Origin: Scandinavium sp002470465
GTDB lineage: Bacteria; Pseudomonadota; Gammaproteobacteria; Enterobacterales; Enterobacteriaceae
DNA: 64,000 nt
Direction of reading: 5' to 3'
NCBI RefSeq assembly: GCF_040750395.1
Contig: NZ_JBFLVD010000002.1
Coordinates: 62,001 to 126,000 of the forward strand
Shown piece after piece: positions 51,251-60,700 of this stretch. Under the pieces are notes generated by a model. The model saw only the letters and a list, made by a program, of their open reading frames with translations, had not been told where the DNA came from and ran no database searches. Positions within the stretch are counted from its first letter, which is position 1; every line of letters starts with the position of its first letter. The position numbers were made by a program, and so were the translations under genes.

Positions 51251-51745
51251 TTATTTCAGCTTCTGCCGGGCATCCTGCCAGCTGTAGCAGCTGGCGTCCG
51301 GCACCAGGCGAAACTCAACGTGGTGGCCGTGGTTGCTGAGCCACTCGAATGCGGCAATTTCCTCAGCGCTCACCGACTGATTTGGGCCGATGGTGGTGGT
51401 ATTGGCACGGGCGCTCATCGGGCCGACGTTGATTTTACCGTTGTTGTTTTTAAGGCTGATACCGGCCTCTTCGATGCGCTGCAGGGTGACGGGTGATTTA
51501 CCAATCACGAAGTAACGCTTGTCGCTCGCAATCACCTTCGGCAGCTTTTCGATGGCCGTGGCGGTATCGAACAGCCAGACTTTGGTATCGGAAACGGCCC
51601 CTTTCATCACTGAGGAGAGGAGGGGGTCGGCCGCAACGGCATCATCAATGGCCACAATACCGTCGCAGGGCAGCTCTTTGGCCCAGCGCGTGACGAGCTG
51701 CCCATGAATGACGCGGTCGTCGATACGAACAAAGGAAAGACTCAT
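51251..51745 (-). CDS. Mannose-family PTS component IIB
   Basis: The 164-residue cytoplasmic IIB domain receives phosphate from IIA and passes it to the sugar. The active-site His14 is in RIDDRVIHGQLVTRW, the standard motif. I chose ATG 51745 with AAGGAG six bases upstream; an earlier in-frame ATG lies inside the IIA gene. IIA and IIB are separate proteins here, unlike the fused ManX. Confidence 0.94.
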   Translation of the reverse strand: MSLSFVRIDDRVIHGQLVTRWAKELPCDGIVAIDDAVAADPLLSSVMKGAVSDTKVWLFDTATAIEKLPKVIASDKRYFVIGKSPVTLQRIEEAGISLKNNNGKINVGPMSARANTTTIGPNQSVSAEEIAAFEWLSNHGHHVEFRLVPDASCYSWQDARQKLK

Positions 51746-51755
51746 GGCGGACTCC

Positions 51756-52184
51756 TTAAAAATCATCAGATTGAGTAACCGATGCCGGAGCGGCAATCAC
51801 CAGCGTCGGATGGGTCAGCTCCAGCAGCAGTGCAGCAGCGGTATGAACGTTTTGCAGCGCCCGGACGTCGTCGGTTTGCAGCAACATTGGCAAGTTCACC
51901 CCTGCCAGCACCGCCACGGGCGGCATGGTTTGAGGTGAAAACGCGTATTCACAGGCCACGTTCCACGGCGTGCCGCTTTGCATATCGCACAGCACCAGCA
52001 CGCCGTCTGCACCTTCGCTTGCCGATGCCAGCGTGCGGGAAAAATCATGCCGGAAGCCTTCTATTCCGGCAGTTTCACCGAGCGTGACGCCGTGAACGTA
52101 CGGCAGTTCGCCGTACACCATTTTCGCGCTTTCCAGTAAGGCGCCGGCCAGCGGGCCATGTGAAGCGACAATCACGGAAATCAT
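51756..52184 (-). CDS. Mannose-family PTS component IIA
   Basis: The 142-residue IIA protein takes phosphate from HPr on His9 (ISVIVASHGPLAGALLES). Further family segments are VLVLCDMQSGTPWNVA and LAGVNLPMLLQ. It follows the isomerase-fusion gene after three bases and precedes IIB after ten. The sugar cannot be read from the sequence. Confidence 0.94.
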   Translation of the reverse strand: MISVIVASHGPLAGALLESAKMVYGELPYVHGVTLGETAGIEGFRHDFSRTLASASEGADGVLVLCDMQSGTPWNVACEYAFSPQTMPPVAVLAGVNLPMLLQTDDVRALQNVHTAAALLLELTHPTLVIAAPASVTQSDDF

Positions 52185-52187
52185 CTT

Positions 52188-53933
52188 TTACCCCCTGACC
52201 CAGGCTTTGACGGTGGCAAGCTGTTGTCCGACGCCTTTGCCCCATGGTGAAATTCGGTATTCCCCGACGGACGCGGGGACGATAAAGGTTTCGGCGTAGT
52301 GCACCACGAACGGATCGAAAGCCCCCGTTGGGCTTTCCACGCGGGCTTCTGCACCTTCCACGAGATTCAGCACGTTGACGCCACCGTGAGTGTGATGCGT
52401 TACCGGGGCGGTAAACCAGTGGCGGCGCGTCTCGATAAATTCCCGTTCATGCAATCCGGTGCGCTCTTCGCGCCAGCCTTCGCCTTCGGCCAGTGGCTCA
52501 ATGCGGTTGATCAGATGCTCATTGACCCATTTTGTGTCCCGCTGCCAGTCGATGACCTGTTCGCCATGCTCCAGATGCACCGGGCGAGGCAAACCGTCGA
52601 GGCCGAGGCGGCCCCAGTCCCAGAGCTTGAAGGTAAAGATGTAAGGCGTGGCGCTGATCTCCAGCACCATGGTGCCGGAACCGGAGCAGTGGACGGTTCC
52701 CGCCGGGATCAGGAAGTGATCGTGCTTGCGGGCCGGGATCTGATTGACGAAACGCGCATCATCGAAGGCTTTTTCACCGTTCGCCGCGCGATGCAGATCG
52801 TCAATCATGGCTACGGGATCGGTGCCCGTTTTGGTGCCGAGATACACGACCGCGTCCGGCTCGGCTTCCAGGATGTAGTAGCTCTCGTCCTGGGTGTAGT
52901 GCATGCCGAACTGCTGTTGAATGTATTCGGTCAGCGGATGGACCTGGAAGCTGAGGTTCTGGCCGCCGATGGTGTCGAGAAAATCGAAACGAATCGGGAA
53001 TTCTGCGCCAAAACGGGCGTGGACTTTTTCACCGAGCAGTTCGCGTGGGTGCAGCAGAACCACGTCGAGAGAAGGGATCTCGATCCGCACGTCGCCAAAC
53101 CTTAGCAACAGGCTGTTTTCCTCGGGCACGCAGTCAAAACACCAGGCGTAGTTAGGCTTCGAGGGATCGAGATCGAACTGGTTTTTCATCCACTGGCCGC
53201 CCCAGACGCCGGGGTCGAAGAACGGCACTACGCGGAAAGGACGTCCGGCGGTTTGGGCCAGGCCTGCGCGTAACGCATCGCCGCTGACCATCGCAGGCTC
53301 GTCTGAAAGGGTCGTATCCAGCAGGTAATCGGCACGTTTCAACAGCGGTGTTTTGTGTTTATCGAACACCCGCCATTCGATGAAAAAGGCGCGCTTGTAG
53401 CGGCGCAGAATATCTTCATGTTGGTTTTCGACGCCCCAGTTGCCAAGCTCGCCGCTGCGCATCCGCATCTGGATTTCCCAGCGCGGCAGATCGGCATAAA
53501 TCAGCACGTCTCCCTGATGTATCAGCGAAGCGCCGGGGCCGTAAACAATCACCAGGCCTTCTTGTACATCGGTGACCTGTCGGCGTAGGGTTTCCAGACG
53601 GGCAGAGTCAAAAAATTCCGGAAGCTGATGACAGGAGAGCACGCCAAACACGCGATCGTCGGTCAGATTGCGGGCCAGCAGCTCATGTAATGACTGCTCA
53701 TCACGGCGCGCGTTTTCAGCGTTGAGGAGCAGTGCAGGATCCAGCGATGTCATTTCTCGCTCAATCTCCGCGAGGCGCACGCCCGGGTAGCAGTCAATCA
53801 CCAGCACGATTTTGGGCTTTTGCGTCAGTCGGGTTTTCAGCGTGGCAATAATATCCCGCCAGCCCTGCCAGGCCTGGCTGTCGAAGCCCTGAACCGGGAC
53901 TTCCGGGAATTTATCATAGGTGGTTACGGTCAT
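52188..53933 (-). CDS. Class I phosphomannose-isomerase-like protein with N-terminal kinase-like domain
   Basis: The 581-residue protein has two parts. The N-terminal region (about 15-230) resembles a uridine-kinase-like nucleotide-binding fold, but its P-loop position (KIVLVIDCYPGVRLAEIE) lacks the GxGKS/T motif, so it is probably catalytically dead or altered. The C-terminal part (about 235-581) is a class I mannose-6-P isomerase-like cupin with likely zinc ligands in SFQVHP (about 329), DESYYILE and IPAGTVHCSG (about 410). ATG 53933 with GGGAG six bases upstream is chosen over ATG 53957. It is the first gene of the PTS operon, right behind the operators, so it should act on the phosphosugar made by the PTS. 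Confidence 0.8.
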   Translation of the reverse strand: MTVTTYDKFPEVPVQGFDSQAWQGWRDIIATLKTRLTQKPKIVLVIDCYPGVRLAEIEREMTSLDPALLLNAENARRDEQSLHELLARNLTDDRVFGVLSCHQLPEFFDSARLETLRRQVTDVQEGLVIVYGPGASLIHQGDVLIYADLPRWEIQMRMRSGELGNWGVENQHEDILRRYKRAFFIEWRVFDKHKTPLLKRADYLLDTTLSDEPAMVSGDALRAGLAQTAGRPFRVVPFFDPGVWGGQWMKNQFDLDPSKPNYAWCFDCVPEENSLLLRFGDVRIEIPSLDVVLLHPRELLGEKVHARFGAEFPIRFDFLDTIGGQNLSFQVHPLTEYIQQQFGMHYTQDESYYILEAEPDAVVYLGTKTGTDPVAMIDDLHRAANGEKAFDDARFVNQIPARKHDHFLIPAGTVHCSGSGTMVLEISATPYIFTFKLWDWGRLGLDGLPRPVHLEHGEQVIDWQRDTKWVNEHLINRIEPLAEGEGWREERTGLHEREFIETRRHWFTAPVTHHTHGGVNVLNLVEGAEARVESPTGAFDPFVVHYAETFIVPASVGEYRISPWGKGVGQQLATVKAWVRG

Positions 53934-53962
53934 GTTTATCTCCCTGAATGCGTCCATTAAGA

Positions 53963-53974
53963 TTAATCGATTAA
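53963..53974 (-). promoter_or_regulatory. LacI-type operator in front of the isomerase-PTS operon
   Basis: A perfect palindrome TTAATCGATTAA lies 30 bases before the first gene of the leftward operon. It is identical in its 12-bp core to the site before the cupin genes. Confidence 0.8.
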
Positions 53975-53991
53975 CCGAAAGAGAAAAGTGT

Positions 53992-54008
53992 GGTTAACGC
54001 GATTAACC
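53992..54008. promoter_or_regulatory. Second LacI-type operator in the divergent region
   Basis: GGTTAACGCGATTAACC has the same 17-base frame, with GGTTaa and TTAACC ends, as the site at 48151-48167, with two changes in the centre. It sits between the other two copies in the regulator/PTS intergenic region. Confidence 0.65.
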
Positions 54009-54081
54009 CGGCAAAAGGAGCAAGAATCCGGGTTTAGTGATTCAGGCTGTGAGGCAACTCACAGGGAGTAATGCAAATATC

Positions 54082-54098
54082 AGGTTATTCGATTAATC
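54082..54098 (+). promoter_or_regulatory. Third LacI-type operator, before the regulator gene
   Basis: AGGTTATTCGATTAATC keeps the TCGATTAA core and lies 23 bases before the regulator start. It suggests autorepression. The spacing between the three sites would allow looping or cooperative binding. Confidence 0.65.
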
Positions 54099-54120
54099 TG
54101 TACGGAACAGAGGAGGAACC

Positions 54121-55128
54121 ATGACAACAATTACGCTTGCCCTGGTTGCCGAGCGGGCGGGAGTGTCTACGGCAACGGTGTCGATGGTGCTGCGCAACCG
54201 CGGGCGGATTTCGCAGGCGACCCGGGAGAGAGTGCTGAAAGCGCTGGATGAGTCCGGCTACGTCTATAACCAGACTGCGGCGAATCTGCGTAATCGCAGC
54301 AGTAACCAGGTGGGCCTGCTGCTGCATGACATCACCAACCCGTTTTACGGTGAAATGACCGCAGGTCTGAGCCATGAAATGGAGCGTCACGAGATGCTGC
54401 TGTTTCTGGCGAACAGCGAAGAGTCGGAGGAGAGGCAGCAGAAATTTGTCGATTCGCTGATGCGCAACAGCGCCTGCGGGATGGTGCTCTGTGCCGCGCG
54501 CGGTACGCCGCAGGCCTTTTTCGATGGCCTGAAGCGCCGCAATATTCCGGCCATTATGGTGGTGCGCCCGCTCGACGATCCGGATTTTGATTTTGTGGGC
54601 ACGGATAACTTCCTTGGCACGCAAATGGCGACGGCGCATTTACTGAAGCTCGGGCACAAAAACATCGCTTTTATCGGCGGCAGTCAGAATTCCGGCACAA
54701 GGTCGCAGCGTATTGGCGGTTTTACCAGCAAGCTGCTGGAAAGCGGTGTTTCGCCAAGGCCGGAGTGGATTGTCACTTCTCAGGCGAGCCAGAGCGATGG
54801 TGCGCGGGTTGCGGAAGCGCTTTTAAGCCATTATCCGGAAATTACCGCCGCCGTATGCTATCAGGATATTGTCGCGCTGGGCGTTATGCAGGCTTTACGC
54901 AAATCGGGGCGCGAACCAGGGCGTGATTTTGCGCTGGTGGGTTTTGACGATATTACCGAGGCTGCGCTGGTGCAACCGGCTCTGACTACGGTATCGGTGG
55001 CGGCAAAAGAGATTGGCCGCAAGGCGGGGGAGCTGTTGTTCAGCCGCATTCAGGGCAACGACGAACCGCCGAAGCGGGTGATCCTGCCGCCGACGCTGGT
55101 CGTGCGGGGCTCCTGCGGTTTTCGCTAA
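54121..55128 (+). CDS. LacI-family repressor of the PTS/isomerase locus
   Basis: The 335-residue protein has the LacI helix-turn-helix at the N-terminus: TLALVAERAGVSTATVSMVL, then the hinge SGYVYNQTAANLRNRSSNQVG. A periplasmic-binding-protein-like effector domain (about 62-335) follows. It resembles the MalI group. It is divergent from the isomerase-PTS operon, and matching palindromes lie before both operons and itself, so it most likely controls all three. The inducer, probably the incoming phosphosugar or sugar, is unknown. GAGGAGG stands right before the ATG region as a strong ribosome site. Confidence 0.92.
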   Translation: MTTITLALVAERAGVSTATVSMVLRNRGRISQATRERVLKALDESGYVYNQTAANLRNRSSNQVGLLLHDITNPFYGEMTAGLSHEMERHEMLLFLANSEESEERQQKFVDSLMRNSACGMVLCAARGTPQAFFDGLKRRNIPAIMVVRPLDDPDFDFVGTDNFLGTQMATAHLLKLGHKNIAFIGGSQNSGTRSQRIGGFTSKLLESGVSPRPEWIVTSQASQSDGARVAEALLSHYPEITAAVCYQDIVALGVMQALRKSGREPGRDFALVGFDDITEAALVQPALTTVSVAAKEIGRKAGELLFSRIQGNDEPPKRVILPPTLVVRGSCGFR

Positions 55129-55260
55129 GCGCCATGCTTTTTACTGATATTCATCGTGGTTTCACGTTAAATTCTAATTATCGACGTTTTTGGGTGGCAG
55201 GGTGTTCAGGCGCTGGTTACTCTGAAAACGATTTACATTGTATTAACGAAGAGAATAGAT

Positions 55261-56082
55261 ATGCATGATGGACACATCCGCGTCGCCATTGCTGGCGCGG
55301 GCGGCCGTATGGGACGGCAACTGATTCAGGCCGCCGCGCAGCTGGAAGGCGTAAAGCTCGGGGCGGCGTTAGAACGTGAAGGCTCTTCTCTGCTGGGCGC
55401 AGATGCCGGTGAACTGGCGGGAATGGGTGTAACAGGCGTGAAGGTGCAATGCAGCCTGGACGCGGTGAAGGATGATTTCGACGTCTTTATCGATTTTACC
55501 CGCCCGGAAGGGACCCTGCATCATCTGGCGTTTTGTCGCGAACACGGCAAAGGCATGGTGATTGGCACCACCGGTTTTGACGAAGCGGGTAAACAGGCGA
55601 TTCGTGACGCTTCAGAAAGCATTGCGATTGTGTTCGCGGCTAACTTTAGCGTCGGCGTTAACGTCATGCTCAAGCTGCTGGAAAAGGCAGCGAAGGTGAT
55701 GGGCGACTACACCGATATCGAAATTATTGAAGCGCACCACCGTCATAAAGTCGATGCCCCCTCCGGCACTGCGCTGGCGATGGGCGAGGCGATTGCCCAT
55801 GCGCTCGATAAAAATCTGAAAGAGTGTGCCGTGTACAGTCGTGAAGGCCACACAGGAGAACGCGAGCCGGGCACAATTGGTTTTGCTACCGTACGTGCAG
55901 GCGATATCGTCGGTGAACATACCGCGATGTTCGCTGATATCGGTGAAAGAATAGAAATCACGCATAAAGCATCAAGTCGCATGACCTTTGCCAATGGGGC
56001 AGTAAGATCGGCCTTGTGGCTTAAAGAAAAACGTAATGGCCTTTTTGATATGCGTGATGTGCTAGATTTGAACAGATTGTAA
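55261..56082 (+). CDS. dapB: DapB, 4-hydroxy-tetrahydrodipicolinate reductase
   Basis: DapB reduces hydroxytetrahydrodipicolinate in the lysine/diaminopimelate pathway. The 273-residue protein has the NAD(P)-binding loop IAGAGGRMGRQLIQAA at the start, VIGTTGFDEAGKQ and the substrate-binding HHRHKVDAPSGTAL motif (about 159-172). Length equals the E. coli enzyme. It is a single gene with its own terminator, upstream of carAB. Confidence 0.99.
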   Translation: MHDGHIRVAIAGAGGRMGRQLIQAAAQLEGVKLGAALEREGSSLLGADAGELAGMGVTGVKVQCSLDAVKDDFDVFIDFTRPEGTLHHLAFCREHGKGMVIGTTGFDEAGKQAIRDASESIAIVFAANFSVGVNVMLKLLEKAAKVMGDYTDIEIIEAHHRHKVDAPSGTALAMGEAIAHALDKNLKECAVYSREGHTGEREPGTIGFATVRAGDIVGEHTAMFADIGERIEITHKASSRMTFANGAVRSALWLKEKRNGLFDMRDVLDLNRL

Positions 56083-56135
56083 AGGTTTTACCCCATCGTG
56101 ATGTGGTTGTGGCAATCGTAATTGGTTGATTGCAG

Positions 56136-56160
56136 AGGGCAATAATTTATTGCCCTTTTA
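56136..56160 (+). terminator. dapB terminator
   Basis: AGGGCAATA / TATTGCCCT stem with three-base loop is followed by TTTTATTTTA, 54 bases after the dapB stop. Confidence 0.88.
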
Positions 56161-56537
56161 TTTTATCTGTTTGAATCGTTTTTCATTTCTAAGAGGGTAA
56201 AATATAAAGTGATCATCTCATTATGTGTTGAGTAAATGTAAATTTTGACCATCTGGTCCACTTTTTTACTTCCCTCTCCTCATTTTTACACTTATCCTGG
56301 CGCGCAAGCGTTTCCTGAAAGGCTGTTAGATGATCTTTTTGCCTGTCTTACAGCGACGTATTCACCAGTGGCGTGAAATAACATAAAAAATACCCGTCTT
56401 TACGTTGACTTTCTCCTCGTTAATCTCCAGAATGCCGCCGTTTGCACGAAATTCGCGGGCAGCAGATTTGCATTGATTCATCGTATTGAGTGAATTAATA
56501 TGCAGATAAACTGAGTGAATATTCTCTGGAGGATGTT
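56161..56537 (+). promoter_or_regulatory. carAB control region with PurR box and arginine boxes
   Basis: This 377-base region without a gene matches the long E. coli carAB control region. GCGCAAGCGTTTCCTG (56302-56317) fits a PurR box. TGAATTAATATGCA (56491-56504) and the overlapping TGAGTGAATATTCTC (56512-56526) fit paired ARG boxes for ArgR over the arginine-sensitive promoter, just before the gene. The upstream pyrimidine-controlled promoter is expected near 56440-56480, but I did not assign its boxes. Confidence 0.75.
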
Positions 56538-57686
56538 TTGATTAAGTCAGCGCTTTTGGTTCTGGAAGACGGAACCCAGTTTCACGGTCGGGCCATAGGG
56601 GCAACGGGTTCGGCGGTTGGGGAAGTCGTTTTCAATACTTCAATGACCGGTTATCAAGAAATCCTCACTGATCCTTCCTATTCCCGCCAAATCGTCACTC
56701 TCACTTATCCCCATATCGGTAATGTCGGCACCAACGCCGCTGATGAAGAATCTTCCCAGGTACATGCTCAGGGCCTCATCATTCGCGACCTGCCGCTGAT
56801 TGCCAGCAACTACCGCAGTACTGAAGACCTCTCGACTTACCTGAAGCGTCACAATATCGTGGCGATTGCCGATATCGATACCCGCAAGCTGACCCGTTTA
56901 CTGCGCGAAAAAGGCGCCCAGAACGGCTGCATTATCGCAGGCGATAACCTGGATGCTCAGCTGGCGCTGGAGAAGGCTAAAGCCTTCCCTGGCCTGAACG
57001 GCATGGATCTGGCAAAAGAAGTCACCACCGCGGAATCCTACAGCTGGACTCAGGGCAGCTGGACGCTCGCGGGTGAACTACCGGAAGCGAAGAAAGAAGA
57101 AGAGCTACCGTTCCACGTAGTGGCCTATGACTACGGCGCAAAGCGCAACATCCTGCGCATGCTGGTAGACCGCGGCTGCCGCCTGACCGTTGTTCCGGCG
57201 AAAACCCCGGCCGAAGACGTGCTGGCGATGAACCCGGACGGCATCTTCCTTTCCAACGGCCCGGGCGACCCGGCACCGTGCGACTACGCGATTACCGCGA
57301 TTGAGAAATTCCTCGAAACCGATATTCCGGTATTTGGTATCTGCCTCGGCCATCAGCTGCTGGCGCTGGCGAGCGGAGCCAAAACCATCAAGATGAAGTT
57401 CGGCCACCACGGCGGCAACCATCCGGTGAAAGACATCGACAACAACACGGTGATGATCACCGCGCAGAACCACGGTTTTGCGGTTGACGAAGCATCAATG
57501 CCTGCCACGCTGCGCGTGACGCATAAGTCGCTGTTCGACGGCACTCTTCAGGGCATCCACCGTACCGACAAACCGGCGTTCAGTTTCCAGGGGCACCCTG
57601 AAGCGAGCCCTGGCCCGCACGATGCCGCGCCGCTGTTCGACCACTTTATCGAACTTATCGAGCAATACCGTAAGACCGCTAAATAA
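56538..57686 (+). CDS. carA: CarA, carbamoyl phosphate synthetase small subunit
   Basis: CarA hydrolyses glutamine and channels ammonia to CarB. The 382-residue protein has the N-terminal CPSase small-chain domain (LVLEDGTQFHGRAIGATG, then FNTSMTGYQEILTDPSY) and a C-terminal class I amidotransferase. That domain has the nucleophile Cys in FGICLGHQLLAL (about 269) and His/Glu in GHPEASPGPHDA (about 353/355). Translation starts at TTG 56538 behind GGAGG, the same unusual start as I recall for E. coli carA. It is followed by carB after 18 bases. Confidence 0.98.
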   Translation: MIKSALLVLEDGTQFHGRAIGATGSAVGEVVFNTSMTGYQEILTDPSYSRQIVTLTYPHIGNVGTNAADEESSQVHAQGLIIRDLPLIASNYRSTEDLSTYLKRHNIVAIADIDTRKLTRLLREKGAQNGCIIAGDNLDAQLALEKAKAFPGLNGMDLAKEVTTAESYSWTQGSWTLAGELPEAKKEEELPFHVVAYDYGAKRNILRMLVDRGCRLTVVPAKTPAEDVLAMNPDGIFLSNGPGDPAPCDYAITAIEKFLETDIPVFGICLGHQLLALASGAKTIKMKFGHHGGNHPVKDIDNNTVMITAQNHGFAVDEASMPATLRVTHKSLFDGTLQGIHRTDKPAFSFQGHPEASPGPHDAAPLFDHFIELIEQYRKTAK

Positions 57687-57704
57687 TCAGGAGCCGAGAA
57701 GACC

Positions 57705-60700
57705 ATGCCAAAACGTACAGACATAAAAAGCATCCTGATCCTCGGCGCTGGCCCGATTGTTATCGGCCAGGCCTGTGAGTTCGACTACTCCGGTGCCCAG
57801 GCGTGTAAAGCGCTGCGCGAAGAGGGCTACCGCGTCATTCTGGTGAACTCCAACCCGGCAACCATCATGACCGACCCGGAAATGGCCGATGCAACCTACA
57901 TCGAGCCGATTCACTGGGAAGTGGTACGTAAAATCATCGAAAAAGAGCGTCCGGACGCGGTCCTGCCGACCATGGGCGGCCAGACTGCGCTGAACTGCGC
58001 GCTGGAGCTGGAGCGTCAGGGCGTGCTGGAAGAATTCGGCGTGACAATGATTGGCGCTACCGCCGACGCGATTGATAAAGCGGAAGACCGCCGTCGCTTC
58101 GACGTGGCGATGAAGAAAATCGGCCTGGATACCGCCCGTTCCGGTATCGCGCATACGATGGAAGAAGCGCTGGCCGTTGCTGCCGACGTAGGCTATCCAT
58201 GCATCATCCGTCCGTCCTTCACCATGGGCGGCACCGGCGGCGGCATCGCCTACAACCGCGAAGAGTTCGAAGAGATCTGCGCCCGTGGCCTGGATCTTTC
58301 TCCAACCAACGAACTGCTGATTGATGAATCGCTGATCGGCTGGAAAGAGTACGAGATGGAAGTGGTGCGTGATAAAAACGACAACTGCATCATCGTCTGC
58401 TCCATCGAAAACTTCGACGCCATGGGCATCCACACCGGCGACTCCATTACCGTTGCCCCTGCCCAGACGCTGACCGACAAAGAATATCAAATCATGCGTA
58501 ACGCCTCGATGGCGGTGCTGCGTGAAATCGGCGTGGAAACCGGCGGCTCCAACGTCCAGTTCTCCGTGAACCCGAAAAACGGTCGCCTGATTGTTATCGA
58601 AATGAACCCGCGCGTGTCTCGTTCTTCCGCGCTGGCTTCGAAAGCGACCGGCTTCCCGATTGCCAAAGTGGCGGCGAAACTGGCGGTAGGTTACACCCTC
58701 GACGAATTGATGAACGACATCACCGGCGGGCGTACACCGGCGTCCTTCGAGCCGTCCATCGACTACGTTGTGACCAAAATCCCTCGCTTCAACTTCGAGA
58801 AGTTTGTGGGCGCGAACGACCGCCTGACGACGCAGATGAAATCCGTCGGTGAAGTGATGGCGATTGGCCGTACCCAGCAGGAGTCCTTACAGAAAGCGCT
58901 GCGCGGTCTGGAAGTGGGAGCAACAGGCTTCGACCCGAAAGTGAGCCTGGACGATCCTGAAGCGCTGACAAAAATCCGTCGCGAGCTGAAAGACGCCGGT
59001 GCCGAGCGTATCTGGTACATCGCCGATGCGTTCCGTGCAGGCCTGTCCGTAGACGGCGTCTTCAACCTGACCAACGTTGACCGCTGGTTCCTGGTGCAGA
59101 TTGAAGAGCTGGTGCGTCTGGAAGAGAAAGTGGCAGAAGTCGGCATCACCGGCCTTGACGCTGATTTCCTGCGCGCCCTGAAGCGTAAAGGCTTTGCCGA
59201 TGCGCGTCTGGCAAAACTGGCCGGCGTACGCGAGTCCGAAGTGCGCAAACTGCGCGACCAGTACAACCTGCACCCGGTTTACAAGCGCGTGGATACCTGT
59301 GCGGCAGAATTTTCTACCGATACCGCGTACATGTACTCCACGTACGAAGAAGAGTGCGAAGCGAACCCGTCTACCGACCGTGACAAAATCATGGTCCTCG
59401 GCGGCGGCCCGAACCGTATCGGCCAGGGTATTGAGTTCGACTACTGCTGCGTACACGCGTCGTTGGCGCTGCGTGAAGATGGTTATGAGACCATCATGGT
59501 CAACTGTAACCCGGAAACCGTCTCCACCGACTACGACACCTCTGACCGCCTGTACTTCGAGCCAGTGACCTTTGAAGACGTGCTGGAAATCGTACGCATC
59601 GAGAAACCGAAGGGCGTTATCGTGCAGTACGGCGGCCAGACTCCGCTGAAGCTGGCGCGTGCGCTGGAAGCGGCGGGCGTACCGATTATCGGCACCAGCC
59701 CGGACGCTATCGACCGTGCTGAAGACCGCGAGCGCTTCCAGCAGGCGGTTGACCGTCTGAAACTGAAGCAGCCTGCGAACGCCACCGTCACCACCATCGA
59801 CATGGCGGTCGAGAAGGCGAAAGACATCGGCTATCCGCTGGTGGTGCGTCCTTCCTACGTACTCGGCGGCCGCGCGATGGAAATCGTTTATGACGAAGCC
59901 GACCTGCGCCGCTACTTCCAGACCGCGGTCAGCGTGTCTAACGATGCGCCAGTACTGCTGGACCGCTTCCTGGACGATGCGGTGGAAGTGGACGTTGACG
60001 CCATCTGCGATGGCGAAAGCGTGCTGATTGGCGGCATCATGGAGCATATCGAACAGGCGGGCGTTCACTCCGGTGACTCCGCGTGTTCTCTGCCAGCCTA
60101 CACCCTGAGCAAAGAGATTCAGGACGTGATGCGCGAGCAGGTGCAGAAGCTGGCCTTCGAGCTGCAGGTTCGCGGCCTGATGAACGTGCAGTTCGCGGTG
60201 AAAGACAACGAAGTCTACCTGATTGAAGTGAACCCGCGTGCAGCGCGTACCGTGCCGTTCGTTTCTAAAGCCACCGGCCTGCCTCTGGCGAAAGTGGCGG
60301 CGCGCGTGATGGTCGGCCAGTCGCTGAAGCAGCAGGGCCACACTGAAGAAATCATCCCGCCGTACTACTCGGTGAAAGAAGTTGTGCTGCCGTTCAACAA
60401 GTTCCCGGGCGTCGACCCGCTGTTAGGGCCAGAAATGCGCTCTACCGGGGAAGTGATGGGCGTTGGTCGCACCTTCGCGGAAGCCTTTGCCAAAGCGCAG
60501 CTCGGCAGCAACTCCACCATGAAGAAGCAGGGCCGTGCGCTGCTCTCCGTGCGTGAAGGTGACAAAGAGCGCGTGGTGGACCTGGCGGCGAAGCTGCTTA
60601 AGCAGGGCTTTGAGCTGGATGCCACCCACGGCACCGCCGTCGTGCTGGGTGAAGCCGGTATCAACCCGCGTCTGGTGAATAAAGTGCATGAAGGCCGTCC

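Noticed and set aside
58887..60341. A 484-codon open frame opposite carB
   Set aside because: A shadow of carB, with low-complexity composition and no domain.
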